Shown here: piece after piece, positions 22,238-34,199 of the stretch
Numbering within the stretch: position 1 is the stretch's first letter
Layout: each line of letters starts with the position of its first letter
Program-made: the position numbers and the translations under genes
NCBI RefSeq assembly: GCF_000143415.4
Contig: NW_003314303.1
Span: forward strand, 378,467-442,213
Source: Selaginella moellendorffii
Taxonomy: Eukaryota > Streptophyta > Lycopodiopsida > Selaginellales > Selaginellaceae
Length of the DNA stretch: 63,747 nucleotides
Direction: 5' to 3'
Notes under the pieces: generated by a model
Databases searched by the model: none
What the model was told of the DNA's origin: nothing
What the model saw: only the letters and a program-made list of their open reading frames with translations

Positions 22238-25200
22238 ATGACGACGAGGCTACCGCGGACGTTCACCACCGGGACGTTCCCGACCGAATTCGATAGCGAG
22301 GTCGTGCCATCGTCCTTGGGTCCTATCGCCGCCATACTCCGTGTTGCCAATGAGGTCGAGCAAGACAGCCAACGAGTGGCTTATCTTTGTAAGTTTTTGT
22401 ATAGCGATTCTGGTCGGTTTCTTATCTATGTTCTTCTCGTGGATTGATAGGCCGCTTCTATGCTTTCGAGAGAGCTCACTATGATGATCCTTCTTCGAGT
22501 GGTCGAGGAGTCCGGCAGTTCAAGACGGCGCTTCTGCAGCGGCTGGAGAAGGTCTGGAGTTTATTTTTTTTTCGCTCTCTTGGTGTTCTTATTTCTTTTG
22601 GGCAGGATGAGGAGCCCTCCAGGCTTGCGAGGCGTGAAAGAAGCGATGCGCGAGAGATGCAGCGCTTCTACCAAAACTATTACGACAAATACGTCAAGGC
22701 TTTGGAGGCCGACCATCAGGACAGGTCTCATAGCCATGAATTTGAATGTAAAGCTTCACTGTGATTTGGATTAACAGGGCGTCGCTTGCGAAAGCTTATC
22801 AGACAGCTGGTATTTTGTTTGACGTACTCACGTCTGTGACACGGCAAGACGGAGCGGAAGTGGATTCTGAAGTATAGTTTCTTTTCGTTGTTTATGTTCT
22901 CGCAAAATAGTTTTTCTTACAACAATATTTTGTGCAGATGCAAGCTATGAACACTGATGTGACCAAGAAGAAAAAGGACATCAAGCACTACAACATCCTT
23001 CCGCTTGATGCCGCCGGCGCGTCCCAAGCCATCATGAAACTAGAAGAGGTACGTTTACCTTGTTCGCTAGTCGGGTTTTCCAATTTATGGTTTACAGGTC
23101 CGGGCTGCTCATGATGCAATAGCGAACGTTCGTGGTTTGCCAAAGAGAAAGGAAGCACCCTCAGACATTCTCGAGTGGCTTCAAGTGATGTTCGGTTTCC
23201 AGGTGTGTTTTTGTTGTTCCGATTTCTCTCAGTTTCAACGATGAATTTCAGAAGGATAATGTCGCAAATCAACGAGAGCATTTGATATTGCTCCTTGCAA
23301 ATGTCCATGTTTCTTTAGACCCAGAGCCGTCACCACTGTATAAGGTTTGTTGTATGGCTACGAAATAATATTTGACAAGTTTTTTTTGTTTTAAACAGTT
23401 GGATCAGCGTGCAACAGAGATTGTCATGAAACGAATGTTCAAAAACTATAGAACATGGTGCAAGTTTCTGGGGCGCTCAGACAAACTAGAGTATACTGCT
23501 CTACTTTTTACTAGGTGCATGGTTCTGATCTCACACAACGTTACAGGCTTCCTGAGATACAATTAGAGGTGCAGCAGCGGATGATCTTGTACATGGCATT
23601 ATACCTTTTAATATGGGGGGAAGCTGCAAACGTTCGATTTATGCCCGAGTGTTTGTGTTACATTTTTCATCATGTGAGTGAACTTCGTATATCCGTACGG
23701 ATGTTAACCAAGTTTAAGCTTGCAGATGGCGTCTGAGTTGTCGGGAATGCTTTCTGGGAGAGTTAGCTATGTCACTGGCGAGAATATAAAACCAGCCTAT
23801 GGGAGCGAGGACGAGGCTTTCCTTAAAAAAGTCGTGACACCTATTTACAATGTGATTTTCAAGGTATGTGAGCTTTGGTTTTTCTACTGCTCATGACGTA
23901 TCTGCAGGAGAAAGAGAGTAACAGAAACGAAAGTGGCGGCAAGCCGCATTCTTCTTGGCGAAATTATGATGATTTGAACGAATACTTCTGGTTTGTACAT
24001 AGACACCCTCTTGGAAGTTCTAACAACTCAACGTGCAGGTCTAAAACGTGCTTCCGTTTGGGCTGGCCTATGAGAAAAGATGATGAATTTTTTGTTGGAG
24101 CGGCCGAAGAAGCACATAGCAGGTCTTCAAAGGTATTTTCATACTTCATTATCTTAAAAGGCCTACTGTTTGTTTTTTACAGTTAGCAAGATTTTTACCT
24201 CGAAAACCAAGTTGCTTAAAGACAAATTTTGTAGAAGCTAGATCGTTTTGGCATTTATTCAGAACCTTTGATCGCATGTGGACGTTTTTTATCCTCTGGC
24301 TTCAGGTGAAATCTCGTTTTGATTGGCCTTTTTAAAACATTGTTTGTTGCTTTCACAGGCGATGATTATCATTGCTTGGAATGGATCTGGCTCTCTAGGG
24401 GCGTTGTTTGAAGGTTCAGTGTTTAAGAAGGTTCTTTCTGTCTTCATCACGGCTGCTGTTCTCCGGTTCTTTCAAGGTAACTTCTGATGTGTTTCATAAC
24501 CAGGTACTAACACTTTGGAAACAGCTCTCCTTGATATAATATTCTCCTTCAAAGCACTCCATAGTCTCGGATATGTTGGTTCGATTAGGCTTGTATTGAA
24601 AGTTCTGGTTTCTGCTTTTTGGATCGTTATCCTTTCGACCAGCTACGTCCACTCCTGGGAACATCCAACAGGACTGACGAGAACCATTAAAAATTTGCTG
24701 GGACATAATGGGGGGCCTTCCGTGTACTTGGTAGCTGTGATCCTGTATCTCGTACCAAATGCCATCGCAGCTATTTTTTTCTTGTTACCATGCGTGAGGC
24801 GAGTTGCAGAAGAATCAGATGCAATTCCCGTCAGAATTCTTCTTTGGTGGTCTCAGGTAAGTTTCTTTTTTGTACACCTTATAGCTTCGTTTGTTTCTAT
24901 GTTTTTTTTTCTTGCGACAGCCACCGTGCTACATTGGTCGAGGGATGCATGAGGAGCCTTTGCATCTTTTCAGGTAAAGATCTTTGACTATTCTTTGGCA
25001 TTTGCTAATATGTTTGTTTTCAGCTACACGTTTTTTTGGATAGTACTCATAACCTGCAAGTTGTTATTTAGCTATTACGTGGAGGTAATCAAATTGCAGA
25101 TTTTTCTTCTTGCTTTTTACTGTTTTTATAGATCAAGCCTCTTGTGGAGCCTACAAAATTTATTCTAGATTTTACTAACGTTAGATTTGCGTGGCACGAG

Positions 25201-28200
25201 TTCTTTCCTCATGGTAATCTTAGCGCAAGGCGTATTTGATTTTTGCACTCACTCGTTATTTCAGCAAGAGGGAACATTGGCGTCTTGATTGCACTGTGGA
25301 CACCGGTTATTCTTGTAAGTTGTGCTTTATCTCATTTTCTTTATTTAATTTTGCACATTCTTCATGCAGGTGTATTTTATGGATATTCAGATTTGGTATT
25401 CTATTATGTCGACAATTTGGGGAGGTGTTGTTGGAGCATTCATGCGACTTGGAGAGGTAAACGTGATGTCCACAAGCACGAAAGTGAATGCATTTTTGTC
25501 ACAGATAAGAACTTTAAGTATGCTGCGATCAAGATTTCGTGCTTTGCCAACAACTTTCAACTGGAATCTGATACCTTTAGAGAGCTCGGTTAAAAGAAAA
25601 TATCAGATTCTAAGGAAGTTTAAGGCTGTACGTAAAATCGCTAACCGTGCCCTTTCCAAGCTATTATTTAATCTTTCTCTCACTCAATCTCTTGCAGTTT
25701 GAGCATAACAAGTTGGAAGAAGCAAGATTTGCTCACCTCTGGAACGCTGTTATTGAGTCTTTACGCGAAGAAGATTTTTTAGATGACAAGTAAGTACTTC
25801 TATTTGTTATTTGTTCACTTGTGATTGGCCATTTCTATAGAGAAAAGGAGTTGATGCTACTGCCTTACTCAGCAGATCCATATCCGAGTAACAATATTAT
25901 TCAATGGCCGCCATTTTTACTGGCTAGTATGGTCTGTCTCCTTTTTGTCGTTTCCAGCTCGGAACTTACAGTTTTTCCTTAGGCACCTATGGCTATAGAA
26001 ATGGCCAAAGAGTATGCTGAAGTGCAAGGGGAAAATGTGGAAGACGCTCGTCTTTGGAACAAAATCAAAGAAAATGAGTACATGCGCTGTGCTGTGGAAG
26101 AATGTTACGAGTTTCTTAAAAACATTCTGTTGCGCGTTGTAACTGGGGACACGGAGAAAAGGTGAGTTACCGGTTTGGCAATTTTTATGTTGAATGCTCT
26201 GGCTACAGGCTTATCCATGATTTGCTGAAAGAACTGGAGGATAGGAAGGCCGAGGGCAAGCTCCTGGAGAATTTTCGTATGAATGACCTTCCTTTACTGG
26301 CTGGCCATTTTGTTCGTTTCCTCGAATTTCTGGTGAGGAAATGGATGGTTATGCTGCTCATACTTTGTGATTTTCGTACAGGACAAGCCGGACCCTTCAG
26401 ACACTGCACGGGACAAAGTTGTTCTCCTTCTACAAGATATGCTAGAAGTTTTTATGCATGACATGATGGTCGATGATACGAGGTAGAAAGTGTAACATTT
26501 AGAATTTTACTGCATTTTTACTTTTGTTTTTTTTTTCTTTAGAGAGAAGTTTGAGTCCAGTCATGGACTGAACATGAAACCCACCGACAACCAGTCTGTC
26601 ATGGGTGGCAAAGGAAAGATACAATTTTTTGCCGGGAAAGATTCCATTTTGTATCCTCTACCTGAGGACCATGCCTGGAGTGAGCAGGTAACTTCTTTCG
26701 TTTTTGTTTCTGCTATAACCTCAGCTTTTTCTTCTACCAGATAAAGCGCGTATTGTTGCTCCTTACTGAAACAGAATCCGCTATGGATGTTCCTAAAAAT
26801 CTGGACGCTCGTCGACGAATAACCTTTTTCACCAACTCGTTATTTATGAAAATGCCTCCTGCACCTCGTGTTCGAAAGATGATTCCCTTCAGGTAATTCA
26901 CAGTTCCATAAAATGATGTTCTTTTGACCACATTCTCTTAGTGTTTTGACCCCATTCTACGAAGAGGAGGTTCTTTATTCAAAGAATGTCATAGAGGAAC
27001 CAAATGAAGACGGCGTGTCCATACTTTTCTATTTGCAAAACGTTTATCCAGGTTTCTCTTCCATAACTCTGGGCATGTTTGGGTCCTAACATAGTCCTGC
27101 AGATGAATGGAATAAGTTCCTTGAAAGAGTTAACTGTAGTACCGAGGAGGAAGTAGAAGAAGCTGCGCTTCGTGATTGGACGTCATATCGGGGACAAACT
27201 CTCTCGCGGACTGGTACGATTTACCTGCAATCTTTTGTGTTCTGATGGTGCTTGTAGTGAGGGGGATGATGTACTACCGAACTGCACTGGAACTGCAAGC
27301 TTTTTTAGATTTAGCCCCTGACGAAGGTTGGTCTACTACATGTATAGAGATAATTCTAACATTTTTACCTTCGTTTCTAGATGTTTATACGGGCTTCAAA
27401 GAAGTGTCTAAGCGTCGAAAGGAAGAAAAAGGACAAGATTCTTTCTGGGCAAAGCTGGATGCTATCGTTGACATGAAATTCACTTTTGTTGCAACCTGCC
27501 AAAAGTTTGGTCAGCAGAAGCACTCGAAAGACCTGAAGGAGGCGTCAAAAGCTCAGGACATACAGAAACTAATGACGAAGTATAGATCAGGTTTTTCCTT
27601 GCAATCTGGTGTTTAAAGGAAAGCTTTTGCAGGTATCCTTCACTGAGGGTTGCTTATGTGCTTGAAGAAGAACCATCGAAGGGTAAACCGCAAAAGTCGT
27701 ATTATTCTGTTCTGTCCAAGGCTGTGGATGGCCGGGATGAGGTATAATTTGTCATGACTAGCATTTCTTGTATGTTGTTTCTTCACCATTGTTTTCCATC
27801 GCAGGAAATATATAAGATAAGACTTCCTGGGCCTGTCAATATTGGAGAAGGCAAACCTGAAAATCAAAATCATGCCATCATTTTTACCCGTGGTCTGGGT
27901 TTGCAAACTATTGACATGAACCAGGTATATTTTACTCACTGCAAATACTTGAGCTCCCGCTGTTTATCAGGAAAACTACCTTGAAGAGGCTTTCAAAGTA
28001 CGCAATCTTTTGGAGGAATTCAAGAGTAGGCATGGAGCTAGATTCCCTACCATTCTAGGTGTGCGAGAGCACATTTTCACCGGAAGGTACCATTTTGAAT
28101 TCGATATTAACTTTCTAGACGTATTGTGCATTGCAGTGTGTCTTCTTTGGCATGGTTCATGTCAAATCAAGAAACAAGTTTTGTTACCATAGGACAGCGC

Positions 28201-30154
28201 GTCCTTGCTACTCCTCTAAAGTACGTGTATACCTTTAGAAGACCTTGATTCTAACTTCGGAATACATTCTTTACAGAGTACGTTTCCACTATGGTCATCC
28301 AGATGTGTTTGATAGAATTTTTCACATTACAAGAGGAGGAGTTAGTAAAGCTTCGAAGGGGATCAATTTGAGCGAGGATATTTTTGCCGGTAATGTTCCA
28401 TTGAAATCGAAACCAAAGCTGACTGTTGCGGAGACAGGTTTTAACTCGACTCTACGCCGTGGACTTGTTACGCACCACGAATACATTCAAGTGGGGAAGG
28501 GTCGTGACGTAGGTCTGAATCAAATATCAATATTCGAGGCAAAAGTGGCAAACGGGAACGGTGAACAGACTTTAAGTAGGGATGTCTATCGCTTGGGCCA
28601 CCGCTTTGATTTCTTCCGAATGCTTTCCTTCTACATTACAACAGTGGGATATTACTTCAGCACCATGGTACTGCTTAACCTTCACTCTTCTCCGTTCTAA
28701 TAAGTGGTTTCTCATTTCTCAGATAGTCATTCTTACAGTATACGTCTTCTTGTACGGGCGACTCTACTTAGCACTCAGTGGACTGGAGAGGTCTTTTGTC
28801 AGGGCAGCACAACAAAACACTGATAGTGCACTCCAATCAGCTTTGGCTTCGCAGTCGTTGATTCAGCTGGGTCTATTGATGGCTCTACCCATGGTGATGG
28901 AAATTGGACTCGAGAGGGGATTCCGTATGGCACTCAGCGACTTGATTGTCATGCAGCTACAGCTCGCCTCGGTCTTCTTCACATTCACTCTGGGCTCCAA
29001 AGTTCACTACTATGGACGTACCATCTTTCACGGGGGTGCCAAGTACAGAGCAACAGGTCGCGGGTTCGTGGTGAGGCACGAAAAGTTCCCTGATAACTAC
29101 AGGCTCTACTCAAGAAGTCACTTCGTCAAAGGCTTCGAGCTGATGATCCTGCTCATTATATACGACGTTTACGGATCGCAGACAAGGAATGCCGTCTCGT
29201 ACGTCCTCATCACATTCTCCATGTGGTTCCTGGTGGGAACGTGGCTGTTTTCCCCTTTCCTCTTCAATCCATCGGGCTTCGAGTGGCAAAAAATCGTTGA
29301 AGATTGGAACGATTGGAACAAGTGGATATCCAGTAAGGGAAGGATTGGAGTTCCTGCCAACAAAAGTTGGGAGTCCTGGTGGGAAGAAGAGCAAGATCAC
29401 CTTCAGAATACAGGTTTTCGCGGCCGTGTCTTTGAAGTGATCCTTGCTCTGAGATTCGTCCTCTACCAATATGGTATTGTCTACCAGTTGAACATCATGC
29501 GGGGAAACAAGAGCCTTTCCGTAAGTAAAAGCTGGCCTTTTGATACACTGTCCTGTTCTTACAGTTATATGTTTTTTGCAGATGTATGGTCTATCCTGGG
29601 TTGTTATTTGCGTCGTTCTATTCACATTGAAGGTACGCACAGGCTTCGACTTCACTTTTCTGATTGGACTGTGTTTGCAGGCCGTTTCTCTGGGACGAAA
29701 GAAATTCAAGGCCAATTTCCAGCTCGTCTTTAGGATGTTGAAGGGAGTCATATTCGTAGCGGTCCTCTCAGTAATCGCTGTGCTTTTCCGCTTTGCTCAC
29801 CTGACAGTAGGAGACCTGTTCGCCAGCATTCTCGCGTTCGTTCCCACAGGCTGGGGTTTACTTCAGGTTGGTAACTACATTTCCTTGGATTGGTTTTGAT
29901 AAACGTGTCTACAGATATTTCAAGCATGCAGGCCTGTTATCGTCACGTATGGGATGTGGGACTCGGTACAGGCTCTTGCACGAACGTACGAATACGTCAT
30001 GGGGCTGTTGCTCTTTGCGCCTGTTGCGATCCTAGCTTGGTTTCCATTCGTGTCCGAGTTCCAGACAAGGCTTCTCTTCAACCAGGCCTTCAGCCGTGGA
30101 CTGCAAATATCCAGAATTCTGGCTGGTAAACGGAAGAAGGTGGCCGACGACTAG
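22238..30154 (+). CDS. Callose (1,3-beta-glucan) synthase, about 41 exons
   Basis: A plasma-membrane glucan synthase of the GSL/CalS family that makes callose from UDP-glucose at cell plates, plasmodesmata and pollen/spore walls. Reading through about 40 short GT-AG introns gives an uninterrupted protein of about 1,900 residues, the usual length. Landmarks in order: FDSEVVPSSL and CRFYAFERAH near the N-terminus (Vta1-like region); GVRQFKTALLQRLE; the FKS1 domain-1 block LYLLIWGEAANVRFMPEC (about 23600); an N-terminal membrane cluster (24360-25460); the large cytosolic glucan-synthase domain with RGQTLSRTVRGMMYY (27190-27270), NQNHAIIFTRG and GFNSTLRRG; then a C-terminal multi-pass region ending KRKKVADD. 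It belongs with the CalS1-like group judging by these blocks. The intron at 28390-28437 is 48 bp and stop-free in frame. A broken copy of exons 32-35 lies at 32040-32500. Confidence 0.95.
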
Positions 30155-30162
30155 TACAGGTG

Positions 30163-30294
30163 AGCTAGATCGCAGGTCCAGGTATAACAACTATGGAGGA
30201 TCTTAAGCGATATACTTAGTTTGAAGACTTGAGGTTATTAAACGTCGGGGCTAGATCGCGTCCAGGTATAACATTATGGAGGATCTTAAGCGAT
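30163..30294 (+). repeat. Short tandem duplication in the callose synthase 3' flank
   Basis: GCTAGATCGC...GTCCAGGTATAAC and TATGGAGGATCTTAAGCGAT occur at about 30163-30210 and again at about 30249-30294, with small indels. They form a recent direct repeat of roughly 86-bp period, possibly in the 3' UTR. Confidence 0.7.
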
Positions 30295-30379
30295 CTAGAT
30301 GGTAGGCCGGGTGGGCTTCTCGACACGAGGAAATTAAACGTCCAAGTGACGTGGACTGGGAGTTTTTTGGAGGAGAGAC

Positions 30380-30769
30380 GTGTCCAGAGCGTCAGAACAT
30401 CAGAGGGTGTCCGTCCAGAACATCAGATCGTCAGAGCACCATGGTCTCTGGCAAGCAAGCCAGAGGGAACCGGACGGTGTCGTCAAGGACAATGAGGGTG
30501 GCTGTGACGCAAGCAAGAGCAAAAGCGACTCCAAAGTTGCAGGTAAGCTGCTTCAGCCGGAAGACGATCCGGAGGAGACGTTTGCTGACTTGCAAGGTTT
30601 GGAAAAACAGGTAGAAGCTCACAAGCGCGAGGGGAAGGCAACCAAGCGGCCGAGGACTTATGCTCCAGATTTCGACGGAGAGCACAACCATTACCACCCG
30701 AGGTTCTTCCTGGCGCCACCGCGGCCGGCATACCAGCCCCTCGTTGATGAGGAGCGTGTCCGGCTATAG
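30380..30769 (+). CDS. Hypothetical hydrophilic protein (weak)
   Basis: A 129-codon ORF on the plus strand, rich in charged residues, ending PRFFLAPPRPAYQPLVDEE. No family is recognised. It lacks an obvious promoter and sits in a region with a local duplication and frame alternatives, so it could be spurious or part of a transposon remnant. Nothing else accounts for 30300-30800. Confidence 0.25.
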   Translation: MSRASEHQRVSVQNIRSSEHHGLWQASQREPDGVVKDNEGGCDASKSKSDSKVAGKLLQPEDDPEETFADLQGLEKQVEAHKREGKATKRPRTYAPDFDGEHNHYHPRFFLAPPRPAYQPLVDEERVRL

Positions 30770-30914
30770 CCAGACCCCAAACGTGCGGCTTCCGGAGTCT
30801 AGGCCTGGTCTTTTGCGCCAAGACCCCATTGCTCGGTCTAGTCTCGTTCACAAGCTCGTCTTTGTAAGGCTTTGGTTCTCAATACAAGCGAGAGGGAGAG
30901 TGAGTTTTGGTATC

Positions 30915-31302
30915 ATGGAGAACAGTGTGGCGCTCAAGTGTAAGCTACCTGCGGTTTTGGCGAGCTCGAAAGCTCCAAGGGTGGCGGCGTCGCGAGTGAA
31001 TCCAAGCGTCCAGCGAGTGAAACCAAGCGTCCAGCAGAGACGAAAGGGGTAAGTAACGTTTCTTTTCGTTTCTTTTTCCTTTCGTGGCTATGGAAGTCAT
31101 GGACTTCGTGATGTCCAGGAGAAGGCACTGTAACATCTGTGGCAATGGGAAGATCGTTCCTTGTGGCAAATGTAGAGGAAGAGGCGAGTCCAACACACCA
31201 TATCTCCCATTCTCGGTCGACCCGGTCAAGAAGCCATGCCCGGCTTGTCAGGGGAGAGGATGGTTTCCATGCCCGGACTGTCATCCTCCTCCAAGCCAGT
31301 AA
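30915..31302 (+). CDS. Small Cys-rich DnaJ-type zinc-finger protein, likely plastid, 2 exons
   Basis: Exon 1 is 30915-31048 and exon 2 is 31119-31302 (70-bp intron, phase 2), together 318 nt and 105 residues. The first 45 residues are basic and Ser/Ala/Val-rich without acidic clusters, as in chloroplast transit peptides. The mature part has four CxxC pairs: CNIC, CGKC, CPAC and CPDC. The middle two are followed by xGxG, like the zinc-binding region of DnaJ and of small plastid chaperone-like proteins (BSD2/LQY1 type). There is no J domain. A role in thiol or protein assembly in the plastid is an inference. The alternative ATG at 31090 would read only exon 2, but the two-exon join fits phase exactly. 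Confidence 0.75.
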
Positions 31303-31449
31303 AAAAAAGAGATTTTCCAAAGGAGCACACATAAAACCAATTTCTTCCTTGTTTTCCAGGCAAGATTTGATCGTCAACCACAACCAGCTCAAGTCCTAGC
31401 CTGTACACAGTGCTGCCTGTACAGCCTGTGCGCGGAAATCCGCCTCTCG

Positions 31450-32010
31450 GGATCCATAGCCGCGCTCCACCAGAGCCTTCGCGGTCTGGAGCACGAAGTG
31501 CCGCATTCTCAAGTCAGGATGGTAATATCCTTTCCCGGACGAATTCGTTCGACGGCTTTTTCGAGGCAAAGCACGTACTCCTCATCGGGAATTCTCTCCT
31601 TGAGATCGTGACGTGCTCGTAGAGGATAAGCGGGTTGTCACTGATCCCGGTGGCGTGCGAAAGCAGCTTGACTTCCGGGCTTGCAAATGGTGGCGTGCTC
31701 CACTCCTTACAACGCAACTGGCCACCCGAGGTGTAGCATCCCCACGCTGTTGGAGATCTGGTTGTAAGCCAGCAGCAAGAATCCCATGTTCATGCCTTCC
31801 ACCACTATCCGGAAACCCGTCATGGCAGCGCCGATTCCCATCGCCGTGAAGGCGTTCTCGCAAATCGGCGTGTCCAGGACGCGCAAGTCGCCAAACTGAG
31901 CCTCCGTAGTGGCCGACGTCCTCTCCCATGACGCACACTGTGGGATCTCTCGCCATCTCCTCGAGACCTTCGCGGGCATCGAAGAGCAAGATGCCGTGCC
32001 TGGATACAGA
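31450..32010 (-). pseudogene. Decayed plastid pyruvate dehydrogenase E1-beta copy
   Basis: The minus strand retains [20 protein letters not shown]-type sequence (about 31960-31880), then scattered blocks of the same gene: [11 protein letters not shown], the RMRHFV region and a GYD-like site near 31470. Large internal deletions and frame changes separate them. By comparison with 32733-34129 it has lost several hundred coding bases. It is a third, dead copy of the neighbouring gene. Confidence 0.85.
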
Positions 32011-32039
32011 TGTGATCAACCTCGCAAAGAAAAGATTTG

Positions 32040-32500
32040 CGTTGGCTACAACTGTGAAAGTTTTTGCAACCTGGTGTACACTGCCTGTCCAAAGCTGTGG
32101 ATGGCCAAGACTAGCTTCACCATTCTTTCCATAGAAAATTTATAAAATCAGACTTCCTGGGCCTGTCAATATTGGAGAGGGCAAACCTGAAAATGAAAAC
32201 CATGCCATCATTTTTACCTGGTAGTTTTACTTGTGTCTGAAGTCCCCGCTGTTTATCAAGACAACTACCTTGAAGAGGCTTTTACGCAATCTTTTGGAGG
32301 AATTCAAGAGTAGGCATGGAGCTAAATTCCCTCGGGGATGTACAGGCTGGGACGGGACTTGAGCTGGTTGTGGACCATTCTATCAGTGCGAGAGAACAAT
32401 TTTCAATTCGATATTAACTTTACAGACATTTTGTGCTTCTTTGTCATGGTTAATGTCTAATCAAGAAACGAGTTTTGTTACCATTGCACAGTGCGGAGAG
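32040..32500 (+). pseudogene. Displaced fragment of the callose synthase gene with an inverted insert
   Basis: 32085-32220 matches 27714-27900 and 32240-32490 matches 27955-28200, including introns, with small deletions. These are exons 32-34 of the callose synthase gene about 4 kb upstream. At about 32337-32376 it carries a block that matches, in reverse complement, 31375-31405 (TTGAGCTGGTTGTGG). The presence of introns shows a DNA-level copy, not a retrocopy. Confidence 0.85.
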
Positions 32501-32732
32501 GATGGTTCCAGAAAAGAGGTTTTCTTCAATGGCTATGAGCTTAAAAAAAAACTGGATATTTAATAAGGCTCGTGTTCTTCAATGGTTTCCAAAGCCACTA
32601 AACAAGAATTTTTTTCCAGGTATCAACTCGAAAAACTGGTAATGTTCTTCCTTATTGTAAGAATGGATTCGAAGAACTTCCACTCTCGCCGGGGAATTTA
32701 AGAGCGTTTGTCTTTGTCATGATTGTGGAGTT

Positions 32733-34129
32733 TTAGATGAGACCTTGCAACATTTGCTCCACTTTCACAATGATCTGCGCCGGCTGTACCACCGTCGCGT
32801 CCTCCAGCGTTGCAGCGTAAGGTGTCGGGACGTCCTGTGACGACAAACACTCGGGCCGGCCATCGAGGAAGTCCCAGAAGTTGTCAACAATCGCAGCTCT
32901 CAAGCTGGCTCCAATCCCGCCAGTTCTCATGCACTCCTCCACGATGAGAACCTTGTGCGTTTTCTTGATCGAGTTCCCAATCGTGAAGAGATCAAAAGGC
33001 TTGAGCGACCTGATGTCGATGATCTCCGGATCATACCCTCGCTCCACCAGCGTCTTGGCAGCCTGGAGCACGAAGTGCCGCATCCTCGAGTAAGTCAGGA
33101 TGGTGATATCCTTTCCCGGACGAACAAGCTCGGCCTCCTCGAGGCAAAGCACGTACTCCTCGTCGGGGATCCTCTCCTTGAGATTGTAGAGAAGGACGTG
33201 CTCGTAGAGGATCACCGGGTTGTCACTCCGGATCGCGGCCTTCATCAGTCCCTTTGCGTTGTATGGAGTGGAGCACGCCACCATTTGCAAGCCCGGGACT
33301 GACTGGAAGTACGACTCCAAACGCTGCGAGTGCTCGGCTCCAAGCTGCTTTCCAACCCCACCGGGGCCGCGGATCACCACCGGGATCTTAAACTGACCAC
33401 CCGACGTATAGTGGAGCATTCCAGCGTTGTTGGAGATCTGGTTGTAAGCCAGCAGCAAGAATCCCATGTTCATGCCTTCTACCACTGTCCGGAGTCCCGT
33501 CATGGCAGCGCCGATCCCCATTCCCGTGAAGGAGTTCTCGCAAATCGGCGTGTCCAGCACGCGCAAGTCGCCAAACTTCTCGGCCAGCCCTTTGGTGACT
33601 TTGTAGGAGCCTCCGTAGTGGCCGACGTCCTCTCCCATGACGCACACTGTGGGATCTCTCGCCATCTCCTCCTCGAGACCTTCGCGGAGAGCATCGAAGA
33701 GCAAGATCTCGTGCCTGGGAAACAAAAGATATGGTCAAGCTTTGCAAAGAAAAGATTTTAGAACTATGGAAGAAAGAAACTCACCCAGACTTTGCAGTAA
33801 CTGGAGCGGATGTTTCACCCTTTGCCTGCGAGCATGAAACGTTGAGAATCTTTAGCAATTTCGACCGAGACGACGAAAGCAAATGGAGAGGAGATAGAAC
33901 TTACCGCGACAGCTTTTAGCGCTAGGCTCTTGTTCTTCCTGCTAGAACTCTGAGACAACCCTCCACCAAATGCGATGGCCTGGGTGTGAACTGTAGCAAA
34001 AGCTTTCGATCAAAACCTTCCAAAACGAAAGAAGATCCTACCTCGGCTTGGAGAGAACTGGACGTTCCCGCAAGACGAAGACGAAGAACAAGGCACCAAA
34101 ACCTTTTGAGCCATGGCCGCTGCTGCCAT
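32733..34129 (-). CDS. PDHB: Plastid pyruvate dehydrogenase E1 component subunit beta, copy 1
   Basis: Beta subunit of the thiamine-diphosphate E1 enzyme that decarboxylates pyruvate to feed plastid fatty-acid synthesis. Exons from ATG 34129: 34042-34129, 33905-33990, 33785-33825 and 32733-33714, total 1,197 nt, 398 residues. A later in-frame ATG at 34114 is also possible. The first about 75 residues are Ser/Ala-rich and basic, as in plastid transit peptides. The catalytic body starts HEILLFDAL and includes [45 protein letters not shown] and [11 protein letters not shown], matching the plastid rather than the mitochondrial form. A TATATAC-like box lies about 50 bp upstream (34180-34186). A near-identical paralogue lies at 44184-45546. 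Confidence 0.95.
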
Positions 34130-34199
34130 ATCCAAGAAACAGGAGCTCTCTCCTTCACCCAAGCCCTTCAATCTATCGTATATAATGGGCTTGGATGTA

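Noticed and set aside
30240-30330. Small transposon ends in the callose synthase 3' flank
   Set aside because: The similarity is a simple direct duplication of about 86-bp period without inverted ends or target duplication.
31084-31302. Single-exon start for the Cys-rich protein
   Set aside because: The two-exon join supplies a transit-peptide-like N-terminus and fits phase exactly. The shorter start has no such leader, though it cannot be excluded.
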